Assembly: GCF_001277255.1 (NCBI RefSeq)
Contig: NZ_CP012265.1
Coordinates: 87,492-151,491 of the forward strand
DNA from: Cronobacter condimenti 1330
GTDB lineage: Bacteria > Pseudomonadota > Gammaproteobacteria > Enterobacterales > Enterobacteriaceae
Length of the DNA: 64,000 nt
Direction of reading: 5' to 3'
Shown: positions 33,162 through 42,294 of the stretch, piece after piece
Layout: each line of letters opens with the position of its first letter
How positions within the stretch are numbered: position 1 is the stretch's first letter
Made by a program: the position numbers and the translations under genes
Notes under the pieces: generated by a model
What the model saw: only the letters and a program-made list of their open reading frames with translations
What the model was told of the DNA's origin: nothing
Databases searched by the model: none

Positions 33162-33920
33162 TTACAGAAAGTGGATGTGCTTTTTGCCGTGATGCGGCGA
33201 GATCTCAATGCGCGCGTCCACCTTAAAGACTTCACGCAGCATGGATTCTGTCAGCACCTCATCCGGCGTACCGCTCGCCACCACCTGCCCGGCCTGCATC
33301 ACAATCAACGCGTCGCAGAACATGGCGGCGTGATTGAGATCGTGCAGCGCCACAATGCTGGTGACCGGCAGTTCGCTGATGAGTCGCATCAGATGCATCT
33401 GGTGATGAATATCGAGATGGTTGGTCGGCTCATCCAGCAAAATTTCGCCCGGCGACTGCGCCAGCGCGCGGGCGATGTGTACACGCTGCCGCTCGCCGCC
33501 GGAAAGATGCTGCCAGCCCTCTTCGCTGCGCGTCAGCATGTCCACGCGGGCGAGTGCCTGCCGCACTATCTCGTCATCCTGATGCGTCCAGGGCGAGAGC
33601 GGTGAATGGTGCGGAATACGTCCGAGCTTCACCACGTCGCGCACGCGAATATTCGCATCGGTCATCGCGTGCTGCTCGACAAACGCCACGCGCTGAGCAA
33701 GTTTCTTCTTCGTAAGCGTCGTGATATCCGTGTCGTCCAGCAGCACCCTGCCTGCATCCGGGCGGCGCAACCCTGCGAGAATACGCAGCAGCGACGATTT
33801 GCCGGAGCCATTCGGGCCAAGCAGGCCGAGTGTCTGTCCTGTCGGCACGGCCAGCGACACGTTATCCACGATGCGCTTTTTACCTGCCGACCAGCTAATG
33901 TTGTTCGCGTGGATACTCAT
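33162..33920 (-). CDS. eitC: Iron ABC transporter ATPase EitC
   Basis: 252 residues of the FecE/FhuC class. Walker A GPNGSGKSS near 35-43, Q-loop VEQ, signature LSGGERQR, Walker B ILLDEPTNHLD, switch His in ALHDLNHA. Powers the import of an iron chelate through EitB. Four-base ATGA overlap with eitB shows translational coupling. The gene order C-B-A with D divergent is the basis for the eit name, which I recall from Cronobacter and E. coli; sequence identity was not computed. Confidence 0.85.
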   Translation of the reverse strand: MSIHANNISWSAGKKRIVDNVSLAVPTGQTLGLLGPNGSGKSSLLRILAGLRRPDAGRVLLDDTDITTLTKKKLAQRVAFVEQHAMTDANIRVRDVVKLGRIPHHSPLSPWTHQDDEIVRQALARVDMLTRSEEGWQHLSGGERQRVHIARALAQSPGEILLDEPTNHLDIHHQMHLMRLISELPVTSIVALHDLNHAAMFCDALIVMQAGQVVASGTPDEVLTESMLREVFKVDARIEISPHHGKKHIHFL

Positions 33921-34957
33921 GAGAATCTCCTTGCGCGATACAGAATAACCGCAAAGAACGGCACACCAACCAGCGCAGTCACCACGCCGACCGGCAGGCT
34001 CTGCGGCGCAATCAACGTGCGGGAGGCGATATCTGCCAGCACCATTAAAATGGCACCCATCATCGCGCAGGCGATCAGCAGACGGCGGTGCAGCGGTCCG
34101 AAGAAATAGCGCATGACGTGTGGCACAACCAGCCCAACAAAGCCAATGGAGCCGGCCATACTGACAATCGCTGCGGTCATCAGCGCCGTCACCGCAAAGA
34201 GGATCAGGCGAACATAACCGACCGGAATACCGAGCGAGGCTGCGGCATCATCGCCAAACGTAAAGGCATCCAGCGCTTTGGCATGATAAAGACAGACCAC
34301 CAGGCCTATCGCCACGACGACCAGCACCAGCTGAAACTCCGGCCAGCGCACGCCGCTGAAACTGCCGAGCAGCCAGAACAGCACGTCGCGCGCCTGCTGG
34401 GCGCTGGCAGCGGTGCTGATGGTATACGCGGTTATCGCATTAAAAAGCTGTGAGGCGGCCACGCCCGCAAGAATGGTGCGCTCGTTACCGCCGCGCGCAC
34501 CGTTGGTCAGAAGCGCGACAAACATAAACGCGGCGAACGCGCCCGTAAACGCGCCCGCTGAGAGCGACACCGCCCCGCTGCCAATGCCGAGCACCACGAC
34601 TGACACCGCGCCGGTCGACGCCCCGGCGGAGACGCCAAGCACGTAAGGCTCCGCGAGCGCGTTTTTCAGCAGGCTTTGTAATACCGCACCGCAAAGGGCG
34701 AGGCCCGCCCCACTACAGGCCGCCACCAGCGCCCGGCTCAGGCGAAAATCCCAGATGACGGTTTCATGAATGCGGTTAAGCGGATACGCCGTCAGGCCCA
34801 GTTTATTAGTGACCGCCGCAAAGGTTGTTTGCAGCGGTATGGAAAGCTCGCCAATCCCTACGCTTAGTGCAATCACCAGCGCCAGCAAAACGACGGAGAG
34901 CCCCAGTAATATCAACGCGGGCACACGGTTGACTACCGTTAAAGACAGACTCGCCAT
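33917..34957 (-). CDS. eitB: Iron ABC transporter permease EitB (FecCD family)
   Basis: 346 residues, about ten membrane helices. FecCD hallmarks: RLSRALVAACSGAGLALCGAVLQ-type segment, NALAEPYVLGVSAGA, the GSFSGVRWPEF loop, and the ATPase-contact helix GSIGFVGLVVPHVMR. Forms the inner-membrane path of a siderophore importer as a homodimer with EitC. One-base overlap of its ATG with the stop of eitA (TGATG). Confidence 0.87.
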   Translation of the reverse strand: MASLSLTVVNRVPALILLGLSVVLLALVIALSVGIGELSIPLQTTFAAVTNKLGLTAYPLNRIHETVIWDFRLSRALVAACSGAGLALCGAVLQSLLKNALAEPYVLGVSAGASTGAVSVVVLGIGSGAVSLSAGAFTGAFAAFMFVALLTNGARGGNERTILAGVAASQLFNAITAYTISTAASAQQARDVLFWLLGSFSGVRWPEFQLVLVVVAIGLVVCLYHAKALDAFTFGDDAAASLGIPVGYVRLILFAVTALMTAAIVSMAGSIGFVGLVVPHVMRYFFGPLHRRLLIACAMMGAILMVLADIASRTLIAPQSLPVGVVTALVGVPFFAVILYRARRFS

Positions 34958-35964
34958 CAGTTAAGCCCGAGCTTCTCAAGCTGCGCGGCGATTTGCTCTG
35001 CGCCATAGAGCGTGCGAATGGTCGGGTTCATCGCCTGGCCGTCCATGACGACGATATGCCCTTTCTTCACGGCGTCGAGCTGGCTGACCGCCGGATCGCT
35101 TTTCAGGAATTTGATTTTCGCTTCGGCGTTATCCAGCGCCCAGCGGTTGCGGTCAAGGCTTGAAACCACAATCACATCCGGGTTCGCGGCAATAATGCTC
35201 TCCCAGCTGAGCGTCGGCCATTCGCTTTCTGACGTAATGGCGTTATGCCCGCCGAGCAGGCTTGCGATATATCCCGACGCGCTGTTTTTACCGCCCACAT
35301 AGGCATCCGATGTCGGTGACGCGCTGGAGAACCAGAAAAGATAAGAGAGGTTTTTATGGCCTTTGCCGAATTTTTCTTTAAGAGCAGCTTCACGCGCTTT
35401 AAAGGTGTTGGTCAGCGCTTCGCCGCGCGCTTCGACGTTAAAAATTTTCGCCAGATCGTCTATCTCTTTATACAACAGCGTCATGTCCCACAGCTGTTTG
35501 CGGCTGCCGTAGATATCGCCGGTGTTTTTGGTTGTGGCGCAGACGCCCGGTGAGAGATAGCTGTTCACGCCGACTGCGGCGAAATCTTCACGTTTGGCGA
35601 CTTTGCTGTCCGGCCCCAGCAGCAGCGGAAGCTGGGCCGCGACGAAATCGGGGTTCTGGGCGAGAATCGACTCCAGCGTTGGGATCTCAACCGTCAACAG
35701 TTTTACTTTTTCGTTTTGCTTTGCAAGCGATGGCAGCACTTTGGTCGGCCAGAAGGCACTGGCGGCCATTTTGTCTTCAAGCCCCAGCAGCAGCATGATT
35801 TCGGCGGTGTTCTGCCCGAGCGCCACCACGCGCTCTGGCGCAGTGGTAAAGGTCACTTTCATGCCGCAGTTTTCAATGGTGAGCGGGTATTGTGTGGCCA
35901 GTACCGGCGCCGAGGCGGCGCAAAGCAGGCCGAGTGCCAGCGTGTGTTTCACTAAAACATTCAT
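34957..35964 (-). CDS. eitA: Periplasmic iron-chelate binding protein EitA
   Basis: 335 residues from the ATG at 35964, with AAGG nine bases upstream; two tandem ATGs and a longer frame to 36012 exist but make a poor leader. Signal peptide 1-23 (LGLLCAASAPVLA). FhuD/FecB-like class III fold: ERVVALGQNTAEIMLLLGLE, the domain-joining helix, LGGHNAI and PTLSWESIIAANPDVIVVSS. Two Cys of the mature protein (NCG and PGVCAT) may pair. A Fur box lies upstream at 36047-36065, so iron represses it. Confidence 0.87.
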   Translation of the reverse strand: MNVLVKHTLALGLLCAASAPVLATQYPLTIENCGMKVTFTTAPERVVALGQNTAEIMLLLGLEDKMAASAFWPTKVLPSLAKQNEKVKLLTVEIPTLESILAQNPDFVAAQLPLLLGPDSKVAKREDFAAVGVNSYLSPGVCATTKNTGDIYGSRKQLWDMTLLYKEIDDLAKIFNVEARGEALTNTFKAREAALKEKFGKGHKNLSYLFWFSSASPTSDAYVGGKNSASGYIASLLGGHNAITSESEWPTLSWESIIAANPDVIVVSSLDRNRWALDNAEAKIKFLKSDPAVSQLDAVKKGHIVVMDGQAMNPTIRTLYGAEQIAAQLEKLGLN

Positions 35965-36046
35965 CAACATCAACCTTAAAAAGTCGTTTACCGCCGCGCA
36001 GCGACCAGACATCGTTGCGGGCCGGATAAATTAGAATTTATATTAT

Positions 36047-36065
36047 GTAAATGAAAATCATTCTT
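36047..36065. promoter_or_regulatory. Fur box of the eit cluster
   Basis: GTAAATGAAAATCATTCTT contains ATGAAAATCATT, 11 of 12 matches to the Fur core ATGATAATCATT. It lies between the divergent eitA and eitD genes and can control both. Confidence 0.8.
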
Positions 36066-36205
36066 AAGAGAGGGTCTTATACCGGGCCGTCAGGGGGAAG
36101 TCAATATCGCCCGGACCGCTGTTTTCAACGGTCTGACGTTGCCAAAGACCGCGTAAATATGTTTTAAGAGAGCCCTCACTTTTTCTGAACAGTTATGCGG
36201 TCTTC

Positions 36206-37462
36206 ATGTCCACTCATGCATCACACGCCGCGAGGCACACATCACCTTATTTGCTCTCTGCCAGCCAGCTCGTTTTTAACATCGGGTTCTATGCGGTGGT
36301 GCCATTTCTGGCTATCTACCTGCGCGACGATATGCTGCTTTCCGGTGGGCTTATCGGCACGATTATCGGCCTGCGCACTTTCTCGCAACAAGGCATGTTT
36401 TTGCTGGGTGGCGCACTGGCGGATCGCTACGGCGCACGCGGTATTATTCTGTGCGGCTGCGTCGTGCGTATCACGGGTTATCTGCTGCTGGCGCTCGGTG
36501 GGTCGCTCTGGGCGGTGGTACTCGGCGCGTGCCTGACGGGCGTTGGCGGCGCGCTCTTCTCGCCGTCAATTGAATCCCTGCTCGCAAAGGCCGGTACGCG
36601 CAGCGAAGCGGAAGGTAAACGCAGCCGCGCAGAGTGGTTCGCGTTATTCGCCGTGTGCGGCGAACTCGGTGCGGTGCTGGGCCCGGTGCTCGGCTCGCTG
36701 ATGGCGGGGTTTGGCTTTAAGCTGATGGCGCTTGCCGGGGCAGGCGTCTTTATTGTCGCGCTGCTGGTGCTGTTTGTGATGTTGCCGCGTACCCCACATC
36801 GCGACGGGCCGCTGAATATCGTTCCATGGTGGCAGACGTTTCGCCAGCCGCGTTTTGTGGCGTTTATCATCGCCTACAGCGCTTATCTTTTTAGCTATAA
36901 CCAGCTCTATCTGGCGCTGCCGGTAGAACTGCGCCGCTCGGGCAGTAACGATGCCTCTCTCGGCCCGCTGTTTATCCTCGCCTCGTTGCTGATAATCGTG
37001 TTGCAGCTCCCGCTGGCGCGCATCGCGCGGCGTTGCGGGCCGGCGCGGATGCTGCCGCTCGGGTTTGCCCTGCTGGGGGCGTCGTTTATCAGCGTCGCGC
37101 TGTTTGCGCCCTGTACGCCGCCGGAGGGCCTGCTGCGGCTGTTGCCCGCTGCCTGCATGGTGACGCTCCTCACGCTCGGTCAGATGATCATTGTGCCGGT
37201 GGGAATGGATCTTGTGCCCCGTTTTGCAGGCAACCATAACCTGGGCGCGCATTACGGTGCGCTGGCCTCCATGGGCGGCGTGGCGGTGCTGACCGGCAAT
37301 TTCCTGCTCGGCGATGCGCTGGATAATGCGCTGACGCCCGCGCCGCAAGCGGCGATCCCGTGGCTGTTGCTGGCGGTGTTCCCGCTCTGTAGCGCCGTGG
37401 CGATGGCGGTGCTGTGCCGCTTTTACGCGCCGAAAACACCGGACGCGCGTGCGGGTCATTAA
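36206..37462 (+). CDS. eitD: MFS transporter EitD
   Basis: 418 residues, 12 membrane helices, drug/siderophore-exporter type. The helix 2-3 loop has GGALADRYGARGII; YLFSYNQLYLALPVEL and GQMIIVPVGMDLVPRFA resemble the YdeE/MdtH group. Divergent from eitA across a shared Fur box, completing the eitCBA-D set; by analogy it exports a siderophore or releases chelate. Start ATG at 36206 has no strong ribosome site; the 30-residue region before helix 1 could be shorter. Confidence 0.82.
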   Translation: MSTHASHAARHTSPYLLSASQLVFNIGFYAVVPFLAIYLRDDMLLSGGLIGTIIGLRTFSQQGMFLLGGALADRYGARGIILCGCVVRITGYLLLALGGSLWAVVLGACLTGVGGALFSPSIESLLAKAGTRSEAEGKRSRAEWFALFAVCGELGAVLGPVLGSLMAGFGFKLMALAGAGVFIVALLVLFVMLPRTPHRDGPLNIVPWWQTFRQPRFVAFIIAYSAYLFSYNQLYLALPVELRRSGSNDASLGPLFILASLLIIVLQLPLARIARRCGPARMLPLGFALLGASFISVALFAPCTPPEGLLRLLPAACMVTLLTLGQMIIVPVGMDLVPRFAGNHNLGAHYGALASMGGVAVLTGNFLLGDALDNALTPAPQAAIPWLLLAVFPLCSAVAMAVLCRFYAPKTPDARAGH

Positions 37463-37541
37463 ATGCGCAGATCCGCGCTGGCTCACGTTTTTCAGGAGGA
37501 TATATTGAGCCGGTGAATAAAAGTGCTAAGGTGAAATCACT

Positions 37542-37570
37542 GGATTGTCACTGCTGCGGCAGGCAAAACC
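37542..37570 (+). promoter_or_regulatory. RAT antiterminator site 1 (bgl leader)
   Basis: 29-base RNA element starting GGATTGTCACTGC and ending GGCAGGCAAAACC, almost the same as the E. coli bgl RAT. It overlaps the left arm of the following terminator, so BglG binding blocks termination. Confidence 0.93.
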
Positions 37571-37606
37571 TGATTTCTGGCGTTCGCCGGAGGTCAGGTT
37601 TTTTTG
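37565..37606 (+). terminator. Leader terminator t1 upstream of bglG
   Basis: AAAACCTGA / TCAGGTTTT stem with an internal CTGGCG/CGCCGG hairpin and a T7 run. Its left arm shares AAAACC with RAT 1. Confidence 0.9.
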
Positions 37607-37620
37607 TTTCCGGGGTATGG

Positions 37621-38454
37621 ATGAAAATCGCCAAAATACTTAATAACAATGCGGTGTTTGTGCTGGATGAGCACGGGCGCGAGCAGGTCGTGATGGGCCG
37701 CGGGCTTGCTTTTCAGAAACGGACAGGCGAAGAGCTGGATAAAACCCGGATTGAAAAAGTCTTCGCGCTGCAAAGCGACGAACTGGTGCGCCGCCTGGGC
37801 GAGCTGCTGGCACAGATCCCGCTTGAGGTGATGACCACCTGCGATCGCATTATCGCCCTGGCCATCGAGCGGCTCGGCAGATTGCAGGACAGCGTCTACG
37901 TGACGTTGACCGACCATTGCCACTACGCCATTGAACGGCAAAGAAACGGGCTTGCCATCAAAAACGTGCTGCTCTGGGAGATAAAACGGCTCTACCCAAA
38001 GGAGTACGCGTTAGGCCAGGAGGCCCGCGCCCTGATTGCGAGGCGGCTTGATGTTGAGCTGCCTGAAGACGAAGCCGGGTTTATCGCCCTGCATCTGGTG
38101 ACGGCGCAGCTTAACAGCGAAATGCCTGAGGTGATGCACGTCACCCGCGTGATGCAGGAGATCCTGCAACTGGTGAAATATCAGCTTCAGCTGGAGTATG
38201 ACGAAGAATCATTAAGTTATCAGCGCTTTGTCACGCACCTGAAGTTTTTCGCCCAGCGGATGCTCACCCGCACTGTTGTTGCCGATGACGACCTCTCGCT
38301 CCATTCAGCGGTCAAAGATAACTATCCGCTTTCGTGGCGCTGTGCGGAGAAAATCTCCGGCTATTTGCAAAAAAGCTACCAGCGCGAGCTGACGGCAGAA
38401 GAAATGATGTTTCTCGCTATCCATATCGAGCGGGTCAGAAAAGAAGGGCGCTGA
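37621..38454 (+). CDS. bglG: Transcriptional antiterminator of the bgl operon
   Basis: 277 residues from ATG 37621 (E. coli BglG has 278); the frame upstream to 37414 only covers the leader. Residues 1-56 are the RNA-binding CAT domain (KILNNNAVFVLDEHGREQVVMGRGLAFQ); PRD1 about 65-170 and PRD2 about 172-277 carry the regulatory histidines (DHCHYAIER, FIALHLVTAQ, FLAIHIERV). It dimerises and binds the RATs when BglF is busy with sugar. Flanked on both sides by RAT/terminator pairs, the classic operon design. Confidence 0.95.
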   Translation: MKIAKILNNNAVFVLDEHGREQVVMGRGLAFQKRTGEELDKTRIEKVFALQSDELVRRLGELLAQIPLEVMTTCDRIIALAIERLGRLQDSVYVTLTDHCHYAIERQRNGLAIKNVLLWEIKRLYPKEYALGQEARALIARRLDVELPEDEAGFIALHLVTAQLNSEMPEVMHVTRVMQEILQLVKYQLQLEYDEESLSYQRFVTHLKFFAQRMLTRTVVADDDLSLHSAVKDNYPLSWRCAEKISGYLQKSYQRELTAEEMMFLAIHIERVRKEGR

Positions 38455-38481
38455 GCCCTCGCCTTCGGGCGACTAAAAAAC

Positions 38482-38511
38482 GGATTGTGACTGCTTCTGG
38501 CAGGCAAAACC
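38482..38511 (+). promoter_or_regulatory. RAT antiterminator site 2 (bglG-bglF)
   Basis: 30-base element starting GGATTGTGACTGC and ending GGCAGGCAAAACC; same outer blocks as RAT 1 with a slightly longer loop. Confidence 0.93.
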
Positions 38512-38556
38512 TGAGCGCGGCTTCCCGGTACACGGTAGCTGTTCTCGGGTTTTTTT
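38506..38556 (+). terminator. Terminator t2 between bglG and bglF
   Basis: AAAACCTGAG pairs with CTCGGGTTTT (one G-T pair), followed by a T run; the left arm overlaps RAT 2. Confidence 0.88.
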
Positions 38557-38594
38557 GTTTTTAAAACTCAGTTAACGCATTGAAGGATACCGGA

Positions 38595-40454
38595 ATGGAC
38601 TATCAGGCATTAGCGCAGGATATTCTCGCCCGCGTCGGGGGGAAGGAGAATATCAGCAGCGTCATCCATTGCGCCACGCGGTTGCGCTTCAGGCTTAAAG
38701 ATGACCGTAAAGCGGATGCGCCCGGGCTGAAAGCGCATCCGGGCGTTATTATGGTCGTCGTGAGCGGCGGACAATTTCAGGTCGTCATCGGCAATCATGT
38801 CCATGATGTGTGGCTGGCGGTGCGCCGTGAAGCCGGGATCACCGACGATGGTGCGCAGGCAGAGGATGATGGCCCGCGCGGTAACCTGCTCGCCCGGCTT
38901 ATTGATATTGTCTCCGGCATCTTTACCCCGTTTATCGGCGTGCTGGCTGCCTCGGGGATCCTTAAAGGCTTGCTCGCGCTCGCGGTGGTCTGCCGCTGGA
39001 TAGATCCCGCCAGCGGCACGTATAAAATCTGGTTTGCTGCAAGCGACGCGTTGTTCTTTTTCTTCCCGCTGGTGCTTGGCTATACCGCCGGGAAAAAGTT
39101 TGGCGGCAATCCGTTTATTACGATGACCATCGGCGGTGCGCTGACGCACCCGGTGATGATTAGTGCCTTTGAGGCGAGCCAGCAGGCGGGCGCGCTGGCC
39201 GACAGCTTTCTCGGCGTGCCGGTTATCTGGTTCAACTACAGCTCATCGGTCATTCCGATTATTCTCGCGGCCTGGGTGAGTTGCTGGCTCGAAAAGCAGG
39301 GCAACCGCCTGCTCCCCTGCGCAATGAAAAACTTCTTTACCCCTCTGTTGTGCCTTGGCGTGACGGTACCGCTCACTTTTCTGGTGATTGGCCCGGTTGC
39401 TACGTGGCTGAGCCAGATGCTGGCCAACGGCTACCAGTTTATTTACACCTTCGCTCCATGGCTTGCTGGCGCGGCGACCGGCGCGCTGTGGCAGGTGTGC
39501 GTGATATTCGGGCTGCACTGGGGGCTGGTGCCGCTGATGGTCAATAACATTGCCGTACTGGGCCATGATTCGCTGTTGCCGATGCTGCTTCCTGCCGTGA
39601 TGGGCCAGGTAGGCGCGGCGCTGGCGGTGTTTTTACGAAGCCGTGACGCGCGCCAGAAAATGCTGGCGGGGTCGTCGGTTACCGCCGGGATTTTTGGCAT
39701 CACCGAGCCTGCGGTATACGGCGTTAACCTGCCGCTGCGTCGGCCTTTTATCTTTGGCTGCGCGGCGGGCGCGGTGGGCGGCGCCATCGTCGGCCTCAGC
39801 AGTACGCAGGTTTACTCTTTCGGTTTTGCCAATATTTTCACTATCGCGCAAATGATCCCGCCAGATGGCGTTAACGCAACGCTCTGGGGCGGCCTCTTCG
39901 GCACGCTTTCAGCGCTCGTGCTCGCCTGCGGGTTAACGCTAATAGCAGGCCTTCCGGCGGGTGCGAAAGAGGCCAACACAGGGTCGCAAAACGTCCCGCA
40001 GAACGCGGCGCTCGCTCCGCTCAGCGGTACCGTACTGGCGCTTGATAACGTGCCGGATCCGACGTTCGCCAGTGGCCTGCTGGGTCAGGGGGCGGCGATT
40101 ATTCCGTCTGATAATCAGGTGCGCGCCCCATTTGCTGGCGTGGTGGCGTCACTGTTTGAGACGCGTCACGCCATTGGCCTTGCAGGCGACAATGGTATGG
40201 AGCTGTTAATCCATGTCGGTATCGACACCGTCAAACTGGAAGGTCAGCTCTTCACAGCACACGTACGCGTGGGCGATCGCGTAAACCCAGGCGATCTGCT
40301 GATTGAGTTCGATCGTCAGGCCATTATCGATGCAGGCTATGATTTAACCACGCCCATTATTATCAGCAACAGCGACAGCTATGGCGCTGTCACGACCGTT
40401 GCGGCGACCGCCGTCAGCGCCGGGATGCCGCTGCTGACCGTTGAACCGGCTTAA
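38595..40454 (+). CDS. bglF: Beta-glucoside PTS EIIBCA
   Basis: 619 residues from the ATG at 38595 (GAAGGATACCGGA upstream; an in-frame TTG at 38580 is part of that site). EIIB with Cys26 (SSVIHCATRLRF), EIIC about 105-465 (FTPFIGVLAASGILKGLLAL, FGLHWGLVPLMVNNI, GITEPAVYGVNLPLRRPF), and a fused EIIA about 480-619 with active His in ELLIHVGIDTVKL. Imports and phosphorylates aryl-beta-glucosides and also phosphorylates BglG to keep it inactive. Same arrangement and length as E. coli BglF (625). Confidence 0.94.
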   Translation: MDYQALAQDILARVGGKENISSVIHCATRLRFRLKDDRKADAPGLKAHPGVIMVVVSGGQFQVVIGNHVHDVWLAVRREAGITDDGAQAEDDGPRGNLLARLIDIVSGIFTPFIGVLAASGILKGLLALAVVCRWIDPASGTYKIWFAASDALFFFFPLVLGYTAGKKFGGNPFITMTIGGALTHPVMISAFEASQQAGALADSFLGVPVIWFNYSSSVIPIILAAWVSCWLEKQGNRLLPCAMKNFFTPLLCLGVTVPLTFLVIGPVATWLSQMLANGYQFIYTFAPWLAGAATGALWQVCVIFGLHWGLVPLMVNNIAVLGHDSLLPMLLPAVMGQVGAALAVFLRSRDARQKMLAGSSVTAGIFGITEPAVYGVNLPLRRPFIFGCAAGAVGGAIVGLSSTQVYSFGFANIFTIAQMIPPDGVNATLWGGLFGTLSALVLACGLTLIAGLPAGAKEANTGSQNVPQNAALAPLSGTVLALDNVPDPTFASGLLGQGAAIIPSDNQVRAPFAGVVASLFETRHAIGLAGDNGMELLIHVGIDTVKLEGQLFTAHVRVGDRVNPGDLLIEFDRQAIIDAGYDLTTPIIISNSDSYGAVTTVAATAVSAGMPLLTVEPA

Positions 40455-40469
40455 TCAAAGGAGAACACC

Positions 40470-41861
40470 ATGAAAACTTTTCCAGACGGCTTTCTGTGGG
40501 GCGGCGCGATTGCCGCAAACCAGGTGGAAGGCGCATACCTGACCGACGGTAAAGGGCTTTCAACCTCTGACGTGCAGCCACAGGGCGTGTTCGGCGCCGT
40601 GGTGGAGCGAGTGCCGGGCGACAGCGGCATCAAGGATGTGGCTATCGATTTCTACCATCGCTACCCGCAAGATATCGCGCTGTTTGCCGAAATGGGCTTT
40701 AGCTGTCTGCGCGTGTCTGTCGCCTGGACGCGTATTTTCCCGAACGGCGATGAAAACGCGCCAAACGAGGCCGGGCTTGCGTACTACGATAAGCTGTTTG
40801 ATGAACTGGCGGCGCACAACATCACGCCACTTGTGACGTTGTCACATTATGAAATGCCGTGGGGGCTGGTAAAACAGTACGGTGGATGGGGCAACCGCAA
40901 GACCATTGGCTTTTTTGAACGCTACGCGCGCACGGTGTTTACCCGCTACCAGAATAAGGTCAAATTGTGGCTGACCTTTAACGAAATTAATATGTCGCTG
41001 CATGCGCCGATGACCGGCGTCGGCCTGCCTGAGGAGAGCAGCCGCGAGCAGGTTTACCAGGCGATTCACCATCAGCTGGTGGCAAGTGCGCTGGCCGTAA
41101 AAGCGTGTCACGAAATCATCCCTGATGCCAGAATCGGTAACATGTTACTGGGCGGGCTGGTGTATCCGCTCACCTGTAAACCCGATGACGTTTTTGCCGC
41201 GCTTCAGGAAAACCACACATGGCAATTCTTTGGTGACGTGCAGTGCCGCGGTGTCTACCCAGGTTATATGCTGCGCTGGTTTCGCGACAATCATATTTCA
41301 CTCACTATCACGGACGAGGACCGCGAAGCGCTGCGTTCCACCATCGATTTTATCTCCTTTAGTTATTACATGACGGGTTGTGTTACGACCGATGAGACGC
41401 TGAATCAAAAAGCACGTGGCAATATCCTGAATATGGTGCCAAACCCCCATCTGCAAAGCTCTGAATGGGGCTGGCAAATCGACCCGGTTGGGCTGCGCAC
41501 GCTGTTAAACGTGCTATGGGATCGCTATCAAAAGCCGCTGTTTATCGTCGAAAACGGCCTTGGCGCGAAAGACAACGTTGAGGCTGATGGCAGTATTAAC
41601 GATGACTATCGTATCAATTATCTGAACGATCATCTGGTGCAGGTTCGCGAGGCTATTGAGGATGGTGTTGAGGTGATGGGCTACACCAGCTGGGGGCCGA
41701 TTGATCTTGTAAGCGCCTCGAAGGCCGAGCTTTCGAAACGTTACGGTTTTATCTATGTGGATCGTCACGATGATGGCAGCGGTACGCTCGCACGCAGCCG
41801 TAAGAAAAGCTTCTGGTGGTATAAGGACGTGATCGCGAGCAACGGTGGCTCGCTGCGGTAA
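40470..41861 (+). CDS. bglB: 6-phospho-beta-glucosidase, GH1
   Basis: 463 residues. GH1 acid/base Glu172 in LTFNEIN and nucleophile Glu361 in FIVENGLG; N-terminal FLWGGAIAANQVEGAY is the GH1 signature. The phosphate-binding segment SKAELSKRYGFIYVD near 417-431 marks the 6-phospho subfamily. It splits the phosphorylated glucoside delivered by BglF in the cytoplasm. 15 bases after bglF with AAAGGAG before the ATG. Closest in style to BglB/AscB; the choice of symbol rests on the operon. Confidence 0.93.
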   Translation: MKTFPDGFLWGGAIAANQVEGAYLTDGKGLSTSDVQPQGVFGAVVERVPGDSGIKDVAIDFYHRYPQDIALFAEMGFSCLRVSVAWTRIFPNGDENAPNEAGLAYYDKLFDELAAHNITPLVTLSHYEMPWGLVKQYGGWGNRKTIGFFERYARTVFTRYQNKVKLWLTFNEINMSLHAPMTGVGLPEESSREQVYQAIHHQLVASALAVKACHEIIPDARIGNMLLGGLVYPLTCKPDDVFAALQENHTWQFFGDVQCRGVYPGYMLRWFRDNHISLTITDEDREALRSTIDFISFSYYMTGCVTTDETLNQKARGNILNMVPNPHLQSSEWGWQIDPVGLRTLLNVLWDRYQKPLFIVENGLGAKDNVEADGSINDDYRINYLNDHLVQVREAIEDGVEVMGYTSWGPIDLVSASKAELSKRYGFIYVDRHDDGSGTLARSRKKSFWWYKDVIASNGGSLR

Positions 41862-41866
41862 TGATG

Positions 41867-41902
41867 AAAAAGCGGCAGGCATTGGCGCGTGCCGCTTTTT
41901 TT
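41867..41902 (+). terminator. Terminator of the bgl operon
   Basis: AAAAAGCGGCA / TGCCGCTTTTTTT stem with a 12-base loop directly after the bglB stop. Confidence 0.92.
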
Positions 41903-42156
41903 CAAATGACACCGTAAATTTTCCCGGATGGATGAAAAATGACTGAAATAATATTAGCAACGCTTAAGAATTTTCTTGGTTTCTGAAACCGGTCTCATTG
42001 TTCAATGCATGTTTTTTGAATTATTTATCAGCCTGACGCACTGCTTACATTTAAAGACAATTCCCTGACAATATCTTCATCATTGCGGCAATAAATGCGT
42101 TAAATATCATCAGCAATAAAGAGTAAAACTGCGTTTTAAATAAATGGCGGGGAAAT
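41903..42156. other. AT-rich gap after the bgl operon
   Basis: About 250 AT-rich bases. No gene recognised. Confidence 0.35.
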
Positions 42157-42182
42157 AAAAAAAGCACCCTACGCGGCGCTTT
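42157..42182 (-). terminator. Terminator of the 40-residue membrane protein gene
   Basis: Read on the minus strand: AAAGCGCC, loop GCGTA, GGGTGCTTT and a T run (one G-T pair). It lies 113 bases past the stop of the small gene at 42295-42417. A further GGAAGCG/CGCTTCC hairpin is at 42243-42273. Confidence 0.7.
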
Positions 42183-42294
42183 GGTGAGAAAGGATTAAGT
42201 GTTTATCACTAACCTATTGTATTAAATGGTCTTTGCAGGGAGCGGAAGCGTCGTCAACCCTGATAACGCTTCCGGAGAGATGCGGTAGTGAATG

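Noticed and set aside
36644..37486. 280-codon minus-strand ORF opposite eitD
   Set aside because: Arg/Gln/His-rich composition typical of the antisense frame of a GC-rich membrane gene; no ribosome site; eitD is the clear gene.
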